Source of the DNA: Anaerococcus jeddahensis
GTDB taxonomy: Bacteria; Bacillota; Clostridia; Tissierellales; Peptoniphilaceae
DNA length: 64,000 bases
Direction of reading: 5' to 3'
NCBI RefSeq assembly: GCF_001182725.1
Contig: NZ_CWHU01000005.1
Coordinates: forward strand, 806,001 to 870,000
Positions 26,342 to 33,837 of this stretch are shown here, one piece after another; position 1 is the first letter of the stretch, and each line of letters begins with the position of its first letter. Below the pieces are notes generated by a model. The model had not been told where the DNA came from and did no database searches. It saw only the letters and a list, made by a program, of their open reading frames with translations. The translations under genes were made by a program, and so were the position numbers.

Positions 26342-27928
26342 TTATTTATTTTTCAAATAAATCATGAAGATTATTACTGCTGCAAATCCAAAAGCTAAAG
26401 AAATTAAAGCTGAATGAGTATAGCCTGCTATTATAAATGAAATTGTTGCAATGCTCGCAACTGTTATTCCATATGGTAATTGGGTTCTGACATGATCAAC
26501 ATGAAGACATCCTGCTCCAGCTGATGACATAATTGTTGTATCAGAAATTGGAGAAATATGATCTCCACAAACTGCACCTGAAAGGCAAGCAGAAATTCCT
26601 ATAAAAAATATCGGATCAGTTGGATCAAACATTGATGCTACAATCGGAATTAAAATTCCAAAAGTTCCCCAACTTGTACCAGTTGCAAAAGCCAATAAAA
26701 TTGCTACAACAAAAATTACTGCTGGTAAAAATGTACTTAATCCACTTGCAGCATTTGTCATTAGATTCCCAACAAATTTAGTTGAACCCAACAAATCATT
26801 TGAGATATTTTTAAGACTTGTTGCCATTGTTAAAATTAAAATTGCAGGAACCATCGATTGAAATCCTTCTGGAATTGCATCCATTGATTTTTCAAAACTT
26901 ATTACTTTTCTTACAAGAAAATAAATAATGGTTATAATCAAAGCAATAATAGCTCCCATTGGAAGAGCAACTGTTGAATCAGTATTTGCAAATGAATTTA
27001 CAAAATCCATATAAAATTCACTAGATTTATCAAAAAATCCACCAATGTGAATCAAGCATAGAACTGAAATAATAATTAGACTTAAAATTGGAAAAACTAA
27101 GTCCAAAACTTTTCCATCTGGATGTCCATCTTCAGCACTTACATTTGAGTCTACTATGTGACCTAAATCTCCATCATTTATTGCCTTATCTTCAAATTCT
27201 TTCATTGGACCATAATCATTTCCAAATAAAATTAAAGATATAACAAAACACAAAGTCAAAAGTGAATAAAAATTATAAGGAATCGCCCTTATAAATAATT
27301 CTATTCCTGAAAGACCAGTTCCTTGAGCATAACCAGAAACTGCCGCAGCCCATGATGAAATTGGTGCAATCATACAAATTGGTGCTGCTGTTGCATCAAT
27401 AAGATAAGCTAGCTTTGCCCTAGAAATTTTGTGTGAATCTGTAATTGGTTTCATAACAGAACCAGATGTTAGGCAATTAAAATAATCATCAATAAAAAGC
27501 ATTATACATAAAAAATATGTTGCAAGTTGTGATTGCTTTCTAGATTTTATTTTTTTTCCAGCCCACTGTCCAAAAGCTCTAGATCCTCCTGATTGATTTA
27601 TTAAAACTACGAGAATTCCTAAAACAATTAAGAAAATAAAAATTCCTGAAGTTTGAGAAATTGATTCTGTTAATCCTTTTACTACTACATTGTCTAAAAA
27701 TATAGCAAAAGAATTTTTTGATCCTAAAATCGCTCCAATTATTATCCCCAAAAAAAGTGAAGAATATACTTCCTTTGTTATAAGAGCCATAACTATAGCT
27801 ACAACTGGCGGAAGCAAAGCCCAAAAACTTGCATATGTTTCAATACCACTTCCTACAACAAATATCGAAACAATTATCGGTACTAAAGAAATTACCAAAA
27901 GCTGTGGTAATTTTCTTTCATTGTTCAT
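26342..27928 (-). CDS. NhaC-family carrier, probable lysine transporter (LysW-like)
   Basis: Membrane protein of 528 aa with about 12 helices and the NhaC-type repeats, for example LLFIDDYFNCLTSGSVM (split here) near residue 155 and GDHISPISDTTIMSS near 465. The family is annotated as Na+/H+ antiporters, but members under L-box control have been proposed as lysine transporters (LysW; Rodionov and colleagues). The lysine riboswitch directly upstream makes lysine the best guess for this one. AGGAG precedes the ATG. Confidence 0.85.
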   Translation of the reverse strand: MNNERKLPQLLVISLVPIIVSIFVVGSGIETYASFWALLPPVVAIVMALITKEVYSSLFLGIIIGAILGSKNSFAIFLDNVVVKGLTESISQTSGIFIFLIVLGILVVLINQSGGSRAFGQWAGKKIKSRKQSQLATYFLCIMLFIDDYFNCLTSGSVMKPITDSHKISRAKLAYLIDATAAPICMIAPISSWAAAVSGYAQGTGLSGIELFIRAIPYNFYSLLTLCFVISLILFGNDYGPMKEFEDKAINDGDLGHIVDSNVSAEDGHPDGKVLDLVFPILSLIIISVLCLIHIGGFFDKSSEFYMDFVNSFANTDSTVALPMGAIIALIITIIYFLVRKVISFEKSMDAIPEGFQSMVPAILILTMATSLKNISNDLLGSTKFVGNLMTNAASGLSTFLPAVIFVVAILLAFATGTSWGTFGILIPIVASMFDPTDPIFFIGISACLSGAVCGDHISPISDTTIMSSAGAGCLHVDHVRTQLPYGITVASIATISFIIAGYTHSALISLAFGFAAVIIFMIYLKNK

Positions 27929-27960
27929 TTTAAAACTCCTCTCGATTCAAATTGCAAAAA

Positions 27961-27984
27961 AAGTCATGACAAATGCCATGACTT
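27961..27984 (-). terminator. Riboswitch-controlled terminator before the NhaC/LysW-like gene
   Basis: AAGTCATG and CATGACTT form an 8-bp stem with an 8-base loop, followed on the minus strand by TTTTTTTGC. It lies between the lysine aptamer and the gene. Confidence 0.85.
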
Positions 27985-28021
27985 AAATATAAAATATAAA
28001 TATATAATAATTATAAACCAC

Positions 28022-28190
28022 GACAGCTCACCAAAAATTTGGCAGTCCGACAGATATTCTCCAATCGTCCCGGTAACCTTAAGCCTTGGGCAGACTTAAA
28101 ATCCCTTGGTGAATCACCCTTTCAAATATTTCCAATTCCCTCAAAAAATATTTTACTAATGTTTTCCGCACCTCTATCAAGCTTTTCAAT
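28022..28190 (-). promoter_or_regulatory. Lysine riboswitch (L box)
   Basis: Read on the minus strand the L-box blocks follow each other: GATAGAGGTGCG with a downstream AGTA, GAGGGAATTGGAAA, GAAAGGGTGA, TTCACCAAGG, CTGCCCAAGG, TTACCGGGAC and the closing GGTGAGCTGTC. P1 pairs GATAG with CTGTC. This class senses L-lysine. A terminator hairpin follows at 27961-27984, so lysine should switch off the downstream carrier gene. The boundaries are approximate. Confidence 0.88.
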
Positions 28191-28282
28191 TGCAATAAAA
28201 ATCCTACCATTATTCGCTTTTTTTGTCAAATTGCAACAAACTTTAATAAATTAGTGATTAAAAATTATTTATTTTTTTGTAA

Positions 28283-29695
28283 TTAATTCCAATAATCAAG
28301 TTTTTCATTCATTCCAATATTTTTTGATTTAAATACTGGATTTTTTCCTTGAGCTTTTTGTTTTTCGTAATCTTTTAAACAATTTATCGCCTTTTTAGAT
28401 AATAATAAAATTGAAGGTAAGTTTATTAATGCCATAAGTCCCATTAATAAATCTGATACATCCCAAGCAAGTTTAACCTCGCTCATTGCTCCCAACATTA
28501 TTACAACAACTGCAAATATTCTAAAAATTGTCATAAAAGTCTTTGATGGTGTTTTTTTGTTAATATAAGATAGATTACTATCTACATAAAATAAATTTCC
28601 AATTAAAGTAGTAAAAGTAAACAAGGCAAGAGAGAACGAAATAAAATAATTTCCGAACCCACCTAATAATGTTGAAAGGCTTTCTTGAACATATGGTGCC
28701 CCACTTAAAGCTTCGCTTGGTTCAATTCCTGAAGAAAGACACATGAAAGCTGTAGCTGAGCAAATCAAAAGTGTATCAATAAATACAGAAAGCATTTGAA
28801 CAAGTCCTTGTTTGACTGGGTGAGAAATATGAGCACTTGCAGCAGCGTTTGGTGCAGAACCAATACCAGCTTCGTTTGAATAAAGTCCTCTTTTAATACC
28901 ATACATCATAGATGATGAAGCAAGTCCTGCAAAAATAGCTTTAAAATTAAAAGCATCTTTAAAAATATTTAAAAAAACACTTGGTAAATATGAAAAATTT
29001 ACAACAATCATTGCAAGAGCAACTAGAATATAAACAATACCCATAAAAGGTACAAGTGTGGATGTAAATTTAATTATCCTATCTCCTCCACCAAAAATAC
29101 AAATTGCTGTAATTATTGCAAGAATTAATCCTATAATAAACGGAGTTTTGTTTGGATCATAAAATTCATAAGTCATGAAAGATGTTTGAAGATTAAAAGA
29201 TGCAAGCATATTAAAACCAATTGCATAAGTTAAAATTAAACTTATAGCAAAAACAATTCCTAATACTCTAGATTTTAAACCTTGTTCAATATAATAAGCA
29301 GGTCCACCATAAGATTTATTATTTTCATCTCTTTTTTTATAAATTTGTGCAAGAGTTGATTCAACAAAAGCACTAGCTCCCCCAATTATAGCAACAACCC
29401 ACATCCAAAAAACAGCTCCATATCCTCCAAGACAAATCGCTGTAGAAATTCCTACAATATTTCCAGAACCAACCCTAGATGCAGTTGAAACCATCAAAGC
29501 TTGAAAAGATGAAACCGATCCTTCTTCTTCAGGTTTTTCCATAACAACATTAATTGATTCTTTTAATAATCTAACTTGCAAGAATTTAGTTCTAAATGTA
29601 AAATAAATCCCAATTGCAAGAAGCAAAATTATTAAAATTGGATAATAAAGAACACTATTAATAGGTCCAATAAAATTACTAATTTTTTCTAACAT
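28283..29695 (-). CDS. Alanine/glycine:cation symporter (AGCS family), copy 2
   Basis: Na+-coupled amino-acid carrier of about 470 aa with 10-11 helices. The AGCS motifs FQALMVSTASRVGSGNIVG near residue 60, GGPAYYIEQGLK near 130 and YSNEAGIGSAPNAAASA near 275 are clear. I start at MLEKISNFIG (29695), which follows AAAGGAGAG; the longer frame adds 11 residues of non-conserved sequence. A perfect 8-bp palindromic operator lies at 29721-29738, just upstream. Confidence 0.93.
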   Translation of the reverse strand: MLEKISNFIGPINSVLYYPILIILLLAIGIYFTFRTKFLQVRLLKESINVVMEKPEEEGSVSSFQALMVSTASRVGSGNIVGISTAICLGGYGAVFWMWVVAIIGGASAFVESTLAQIYKKRDENNKSYGGPAYYIEQGLKSRVLGIVFAISLILTYAIGFNMLASFNLQTSFMTYEFYDPNKTPFIIGLILAIITAICIFGGGDRIIKFTSTLVPFMGIVYILVALAMIVVNFSYLPSVFLNIFKDAFNFKAIFAGLASSSMMYGIKRGLYSNEAGIGSAPNAAASAHISHPVKQGLVQMLSVFIDTLLICSATAFMCLSSGIEPSEALSGAPYVQESLSTLLGGFGNYFISFSLALFTFTTLIGNLFYVDSNLSYINKKTPSKTFMTIFRIFAVVVIMLGAMSEVKLAWDVSDLLMGLMALINLPSILLLSKKAINCLKDYEKQKAQGKNPVFKSKNIGMNEKLDYWN

Positions 29696-29720
29696 ATTCT
29701 CTCCTTTTAATTTAATACGA

Positions 29721-29738
29721 TAATACAAAGTTGTATTA
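29721..29738. promoter_or_regulatory. Perfect palindromic operator upstream of AGCS copy 2
   Basis: TAATACAA at 29721-29728 and TTGTATTA at 29731-29738 are exact reverse complements with AG between them, 26 bases upstream of the start codon and close to the ribosome binding site. A dimeric repressor of the GntR or TetR type would fit. No such regulator gene is adjacent. Confidence 0.6.
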
Positions 29739-29820
29739 AAGTTTCGATAATTTAGTAAAATTATATCATAAATTAAATTTTAAGTAAATTTTCTTTCAAA
29801 ATTAAAAATATATATAAAAA

Positions 29821-29842
29821 TAATCGAGTTTCCCCGACTATT
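29821..29842 (-). terminator. Intrinsic terminator after brnQ copy 2
   Basis: On the minus strand AGTCG and CGATT form a short stem (one G-U) followed by ATTTTTATA just after the stop codon at 29845. The short stem makes this moderate evidence. Confidence 0.45.
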
Positions 29843-29844
29843 TT

Positions 29845-31188
29845 TTAATATCTTTCTTTAACTTTTGCATCTTCATGAAATGTTTCTAAATATTTGAAAA
29901 CTGCTGTGCTTATAACTAGGACTAATAAACTTGGTAATAACCATGAAAGTCCTTCTTTATATAATGGTAAAGATTCTACTAAATTTGTTACAAACCATAA
30001 TTTTATTCCAAATGAGTTATTTAATACTTCTACAAATGGAAGGAAAACTGATAGACTTGCTGTAAATAGATAGGATTCTTTTGAATAATTTACAAAAACA
30101 TGGCTTATTCCCATTAATATTAATACCAAGGCAACTGGATATATTATTGTCAAAAGTGGAACTGAGAAAGCTAATAATTTATTTAATCCAAAATTTGCCA
30201 TCAAAAATGAAAATAATGTCCAAACTAAAACCCATTTTCTGTATGATAATTTGTAATTAAATAATGATTCAAAATATTCTCCACCACTTGTTATTAGTCC
30301 TATGCAAGTTGTAAGACATGCAAGAGTAAATATTGCTGCAAGTAAAACTAATCCAAAATTTCCAAAAACATTTTTAACTGCATAGGTTAATATTACAGCA
30401 CCATTTTCTGCCCCAACAAGTTTTGATGATCCTATCATTCCTACACTTGCAAGCATTGTGTAAACTAAAAATAAAACTGCTCCTGCTACAAGTCCTGCTT
30501 TTATTGTATAATTTGTAACTTCATTTTTATCTTTTATTCCAAATCTTTTTATGGATTGGGCTATTACAAAACCAAAATTTAAGGCAGCAACAGCATCCAT
30601 GGTGTTATATCCTTCCAAAAATCCCTTAACTAAAGGAGCATTTTTATATTCTCCAACAGGAGCTGCTATATTTTTTTCCATTGTTATAACTTTTAAAAAC
30701 ATAAAAACTATCATGACTAAAAGTGTAGGTGTTAAATATTTTCCAACTCTTTTTACTAATTTATTTGGTTTTAAACATACAAACAAGGCTATTGAGAAAA
30801 ATACCAAAGTGTATAAAAATCTAGCAAGATTCATATTAAATTCTTGTGGTATATAAGGCGCTATTGCCATTTCAAAAGGAACTGATCCAGCTCTTGGTAT
30901 TCCAAGTCCAGGTCCTATTGATAAATATATAGCTGTAGTAAAGACTACAGAAAACAAAGGAGAAACTCTGTTTGATAGATTTGTTAATCCTTCAGTTTTC
31001 CCAACAACTATTGCGCCCATAACAGGAAATATAATTGCAGTAACGCAAAATGCTAATAAAGAAATAAATGTTAAAGATCCTGCTTGGTTTCCTAAAAGTG
31101 GAGGGAAAATTAAATTTCCAGCTCCAAAAAATAAACCAAATAGCATTACACTAACTTGTAAAAATTGACTTCTTGATAATTTTTTCAT
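29845..31188 (-). CDS. brnQ: Branched-chain amino acid:cation symporter (BrnQ/LIVCS), copy 2
   Basis: Membrane carrier of 447 aa for Leu/Ile/Val. The N-terminal VMLFGLFFGAGNLIFPPLLG segment and LEGYNTMDAVAALNF near residue 195 are the family marks; about 12 membrane helices. I start at MKKLSRSQFLQ (31188), which follows GGAGG; the longer frame begins 12 codons upstream with MNKYCN. The T-box upstream ties its expression to the charging of a branched-chain tRNA, in contrast to copy 1. Confidence 0.94.
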   Translation of the reverse strand: MKKLSRSQFLQVSVMLFGLFFGAGNLIFPPLLGNQAGSLTFISLLAFCVTAIIFPVMGAIVVGKTEGLTNLSNRVSPLFSVVFTTAIYLSIGPGLGIPRAGSVPFEMAIAPYIPQEFNMNLARFLYTLVFFSIALFVCLKPNKLVKRVGKYLTPTLLVMIVFMFLKVITMEKNIAAPVGEYKNAPLVKGFLEGYNTMDAVAALNFGFVIAQSIKRFGIKDKNEVTNYTIKAGLVAGAVLFLVYTMLASVGMIGSSKLVGAENGAVILTYAVKNVFGNFGLVLLAAIFTLACLTTCIGLITSGGEYFESLFNYKLSYRKWVLVWTLFSFLMANFGLNKLLAFSVPLLTIIYPVALVLILMGISHVFVNYSKESYLFTASLSVFLPFVEVLNNSFGIKLWFVTNLVESLPLYKEGLSWLLPSLLVLVISTAVFKYLETFHEDAKVKERY

Positions 31189-31228
31189 TCTATCCTCCAA
31201 AAATTTATTACAATATTTATTCATTAAA

Positions 31229-31465
31229 AAAGTCCCTTGTCTAAAATTTAGACAAAGGACGAAAATTCCGCGTTACCACCTTTATTCTTATATAAAAATA
31301 AGCACTTCAAGCATCAAACAATGCCGGGTTTTGATAACGCCAACCATGGCGACATATCTTACTATAATTCAGACATGCAAAAGAAAAATGATTTTCGAAC
31401 TTATTTCAAAGGATGGATCTCACCAAACTCCAACTCTCTGTGCTTTTCCACAAGTCTACTCTTTT
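31229..31465 (-). promoter_or_regulatory. T-box leader with isoleucine-type specifier, controlling brnQ copy 2
   Basis: On the minus strand the stem I landmarks (AGTAGA, AGAGAGTTGG, GGTGAGATCC) are followed by a specifier-loop region CGAAAATCATT in which ATC (Ile) fits the frame after GAAA. Further 3' is the T-box core AAGGTGGTAACGCGG and a terminator. T-boxes sense the charged state of a specific tRNA; isoleucine is an inference from the specifier reading. The downstream branched-chain amino acid carrier is a sensible target. Confidence 0.88.
31231..31260 (-). terminator. T-box terminator of the brnQ leader
   Basis: On the minus strand GTCCTTTGTC and GACAAAGGGAC form a 10-bp stem followed by TTTTTT. 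It competes with the T-box antiterminator just upstream. Confidence 0.9.
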
Positions 31466-31584
31466 TTTCATAAATTTTTATAAATAAATTATTGTTGTGT
31501 TTATTATAAGACCTGTTTTTTATATTGTCAAATATTTTTTTATAAATTACCATTTTTTAGGATAAACATTATTTAATTGCCTTG

Positions 31585-32046
31585 TCAAACAATACTTTTT
31601 ACATAGATTTGGCAAGGATTATCTTTCGACCAAATCTCTTCAATCACTTCAAATTTTCTAAATCCTAAAGCTTGATAAAATTTATTTGTTTTATCATAGC
31701 CCTCATCTATTCCCTCTTTTAAAGTTTTTACTTGGACAAATTCATAATTATATTTTTTTAAAATTTCAATAGAATTTTCAAATAAATTTCTTCCTATATT
31801 TTTTCTATGGTAATTTTTCAAAACTCCCATTACAAATATTTCAATAGTATAATCCGAAGTTTTTTTATAAACTATAAAGCCAAGATTTTTTGTTTTTTCA
31901 CTTGCTTTGAAAAAATAATAATCTTTAGATTTTTCTATGTAATTTTTTACAGCATCCTCATCTTCAAACCATGATTTTAGATCATTTAATATGTAGGATG
32001 AAATTTTTTCTTTTTCTAATTTATTTTCAACTAAAGTAACTTTCAT
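31585..32046 (-). CDS. GNAT-family N-acetyltransferase
   Basis: Acetyl-CoA dependent acetyltransferase of unknown substrate (153 aa). The acetyl-CoA loop is seen as VLKNYHRKNIGRNLFENSIEIL near residue 75 (R/QxxGxG/A pattern as RKNIGR), followed by the beta strand VQVKTLKEG and the C-terminal YQALGFRKFEVI. No membrane segment. It stands alone between the T-box and the divergent FAD gene. Confidence 0.85.
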   Translation of the reverse strand: MKVTLVENKLEKEKISSYILNDLKSWFEDEDAVKNYIEKSKDYYFFKASEKTKNLGFIVYKKTSDYTIEIFVMGVLKNYHRKNIGRNLFENSIEILKKYNYEFVQVKTLKEGIDEGYDKTNKFYQALGFRKFEVIEEIWSKDNPCQIYVKSIV

Positions 32047-32127
32047 AAATTCCCCTTATTAATTATATAATATTTTAAATTTATTTAACATGGAAAATCT
32101 GATAAAATTAGTAAGAAAGGATGTCTT

Positions 32128-33675
32128 ATGTATATTATTAGAAATATTAAAATTCCATACGAAGTGGACAATAAAGATAATTTGAAGAAAGCTATTGAAG
32201 AAAAAATTAATAGAAAAATTGATTCTTTTAAAATTTATAAAAAATCAATTGATGCAAGGCGTGGTATTTTTTATGTTTATCAAGTTTTGCTTGATTGTGA
32301 AATTGATAAAAAAACCATAAAAAAATTAAAAAATGATATTGGTGAATTTGTTGAAGAAGATTTAAATTTAACAAATAAAAATAAAATAAAATCTGCTATA
32401 ATTGTTGGTTCTGGACCAGCTGGACTTTTTTGTGCCTATGCTCTTTGTAAAAATGGTGTTAAAGTTACTCTTATTGAAAGAGGAGAAAAAATTGAAGATA
32501 GGGTAAAAACTATCGATAATTTTATTAAAAATTTAAAATTAAATCCTGAGTCAAATATTCAATTTGGTGAAGGAGGCGCCGGTACTTTTTCTGATGGTAA
32601 ACTTACTTCAAGGTCAAAGGATAAAAGGTCTAGAGAAGTTTTTAGAATTTTGGTTGAAAATGGTGCCCCAGAAGATATTTTATATACCCAAATGCCCCAT
32701 GTTGGGACAGATCTTTTAAGAAAAGTCATAATAAATATTAGGAAAAAAATTATTGAAATGGGCGGAAATTTTCATTTTAATGAAATTTTTACGGATTTAA
32801 ATATTGAAAATGGAGAAATAAAATCTCTTATGACGAATAAAAATGAATACCAAGCAGATGAATATGTTCTTGCCTTGGGTAATTCTTCTCGTGATACTCT
32901 TATAATGCTAGATAAGTATGTTGATATAAGTCAAAAGAATTTTGCAGTTGGTTTTAGGATTGAACATTTGCAAAAAGATATTAATTTTAGCCAATATAAA
33001 ATCAATGACGATAGGCTTCCTCAAGCTTCCTATGCCCTTAAATATTTTGATAAAAGTAAAAATATTTCTGTTTATACTTTTTGTATGTGTCCTGGCGGCT
33101 ATGTTGTTCCTGCATCAAGTGAAGAAAATCGTCTTTGTGTAAATGGAATGAGCTATCATGATAGGGGTAATTATAATTCAAATTCTGCCATTGTTTGTGC
33201 TATTGGACCAGAAATTTTGGGAGATGATAATCTTGCTGGTATAAAATTTCAAAGAGAAATAGAAGAAAAAGCATACATTCTTGGTGGAGGAAATTATACA
33301 GCTCCTGTTCAAAAAGTTAGCGATTATATTAATGGTCTAGTATCAAAAGATTTGGGAGAAATTGAGCCAACTTATAAACCTTCTTATAAATTTGCAAATT
33401 TAAATGAGATTTATCCAGAAAAAATCAACAAAGCCATAAAACTTGCCCTAATTGATTTTTCCAAAAAATTGAAAGCTTTCTCTGATGACGATGCAATTTT
33501 AACAGGAGTTGAAACAAGAACTTCTTGTCCAATTAGAATTGAAAGAAATAAAAATTATTCTACATTAAAATTTAAAAATTTAAGACCGATTGGAGAAGGT
33601 GCAGGATATGCCGGTGGAATAATTTCATCAGCCCTTGATGGTTTAAAATGTGCTATTGAAATATTAGAAAATTAA
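32128..33675 (+). CDS. Uncharacterised FAD-dependent dehydrogenase (COG2509 type)
   Basis: Flavoprotein of 515 aa. An N-terminal alpha/beta domain (about residues 1-85) precedes the FAD/NAD-binding loop IIVGSGPAGLFCAYAL near residue 91. GEGGAGTFSDGKLTSR near 150 and the C-terminal RPIGEGAGYAGGIISSALDG near 489 are conserved in this family, which is widespread but has no assigned substrate. AAAGGATG precedes the ATG. A terminator hairpin follows at 33674. Confidence 0.85.
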   Translation: MYIIRNIKIPYEVDNKDNLKKAIEEKINRKIDSFKIYKKSIDARRGIFYVYQVLLDCEIDKKTIKKLKNDIGEFVEEDLNLTNKNKIKSAIIVGSGPAGLFCAYALCKNGVKVTLIERGEKIEDRVKTIDNFIKNLKLNPESNIQFGEGGAGTFSDGKLTSRSKDKRSREVFRILVENGAPEDILYTQMPHVGTDLLRKVIINIRKKIIEMGGNFHFNEIFTDLNIENGEIKSLMTNKNEYQADEYVLALGNSSRDTLIMLDKYVDISQKNFAVGFRIEHLQKDINFSQYKINDDRLPQASYALKYFDKSKNISVYTFCMCPGGYVVPASSEENRLCVNGMSYHDRGNYNSNSAIVCAIGPEILGDDNLAGIKFQREIEEKAYILGGGNYTAPVQKVSDYINGLVSKDLGEIEPTYKPSYKFANLNEIYPEKINKAIKLALIDFSKKLKAFSDDDAILTGVETRTSCPIRIERNKNYSTLKFKNLRPIGEGAGYAGGIISSALDGLKCAIEILEN

Positions 33676-33697
33676 GATGGTTCTTACCATCTTTTTT
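33674..33697 (+). terminator. Intrinsic terminator after the FAD gene
   Basis: AGATGG and CCATCT form a 6-bp stem with a short loop, then seven T residues. The T-run also forms the start of the -35 region of the next promoter. Confidence 0.8.
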
Positions 33698-33725
33698 TGA
33701 CTTCAATAAATTAAATTGCTAATAT
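33697..33725 (+). promoter_or_regulatory. Promoter for the leader ORF and ABC exporter pair
   Basis: TTGACT at 33697-33702, a 17-base spacer and TAATAT at 33720-33725. Predicted start near 33732 would give an RNA that begins about 24 bases before the leader ORF and includes the SD-masking hairpin. Confidence 0.65.
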
Positions 33726-33755
33726 TAAATTAGCTTTAAAGAAAGGAGAAGAAAA

Positions 33756-33800
33756 ATGAACAATAATATTAAGAATAAAGAGGAAATTAGTAACTTGTAA
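33756..33800 (+). CDS. 14-codon leader ORF upstream of the ABC exporter
   Basis: ATG at 33756 is followed by 13 codons (MNNNIKNKEEISNL) and TAA at 33798-33800. AAAGGAG at 33742-33748 gives an ideal spacing of seven bases. It sits between a consensus-type promoter and the ABC exporter, and its stop codon is 11 bases before a hairpin that hides the exporter's ribosome binding site. The peptide has no hydrophobic core, so export as a pheromone is unlikely; regulation by translating ribosomes is the better guess. Confidence 0.55.
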   Translation: MNNNIKNKEEISNL

Positions 33801-33811
33801 GTGAGGAAAAG

Positions 33812-33836
33812 CTCCTTGACTTACTACAACAAGGAG
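33812..33836 (+). promoter_or_regulatory. Hairpin masking the ribosome binding site of the ABC exporter
   Basis: CTCCTTG (33812-33818) pairs exactly with CAAGGAG (33830-33836), which is most of the AAGGAGG ribosome binding site of the gene starting at 33838. The loop is 11 bases. In addition GTAAGT (33797-33802), overlapping the leader stop codon, is perfectly complementary to ACTTAC (33819-33824) inside the loop, giving an alternative fold that would release the site. This is the layout of a translational attenuator. Confidence 0.6.
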
Positions 33837-33837
33837 G

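Noticed and set aside
28039-28254. 71-aa plus-strand open frame upstream of NhaC
   Set aside because: It lies inside the lysine riboswitch on the other strand, has no ribosome binding site and no coding character.
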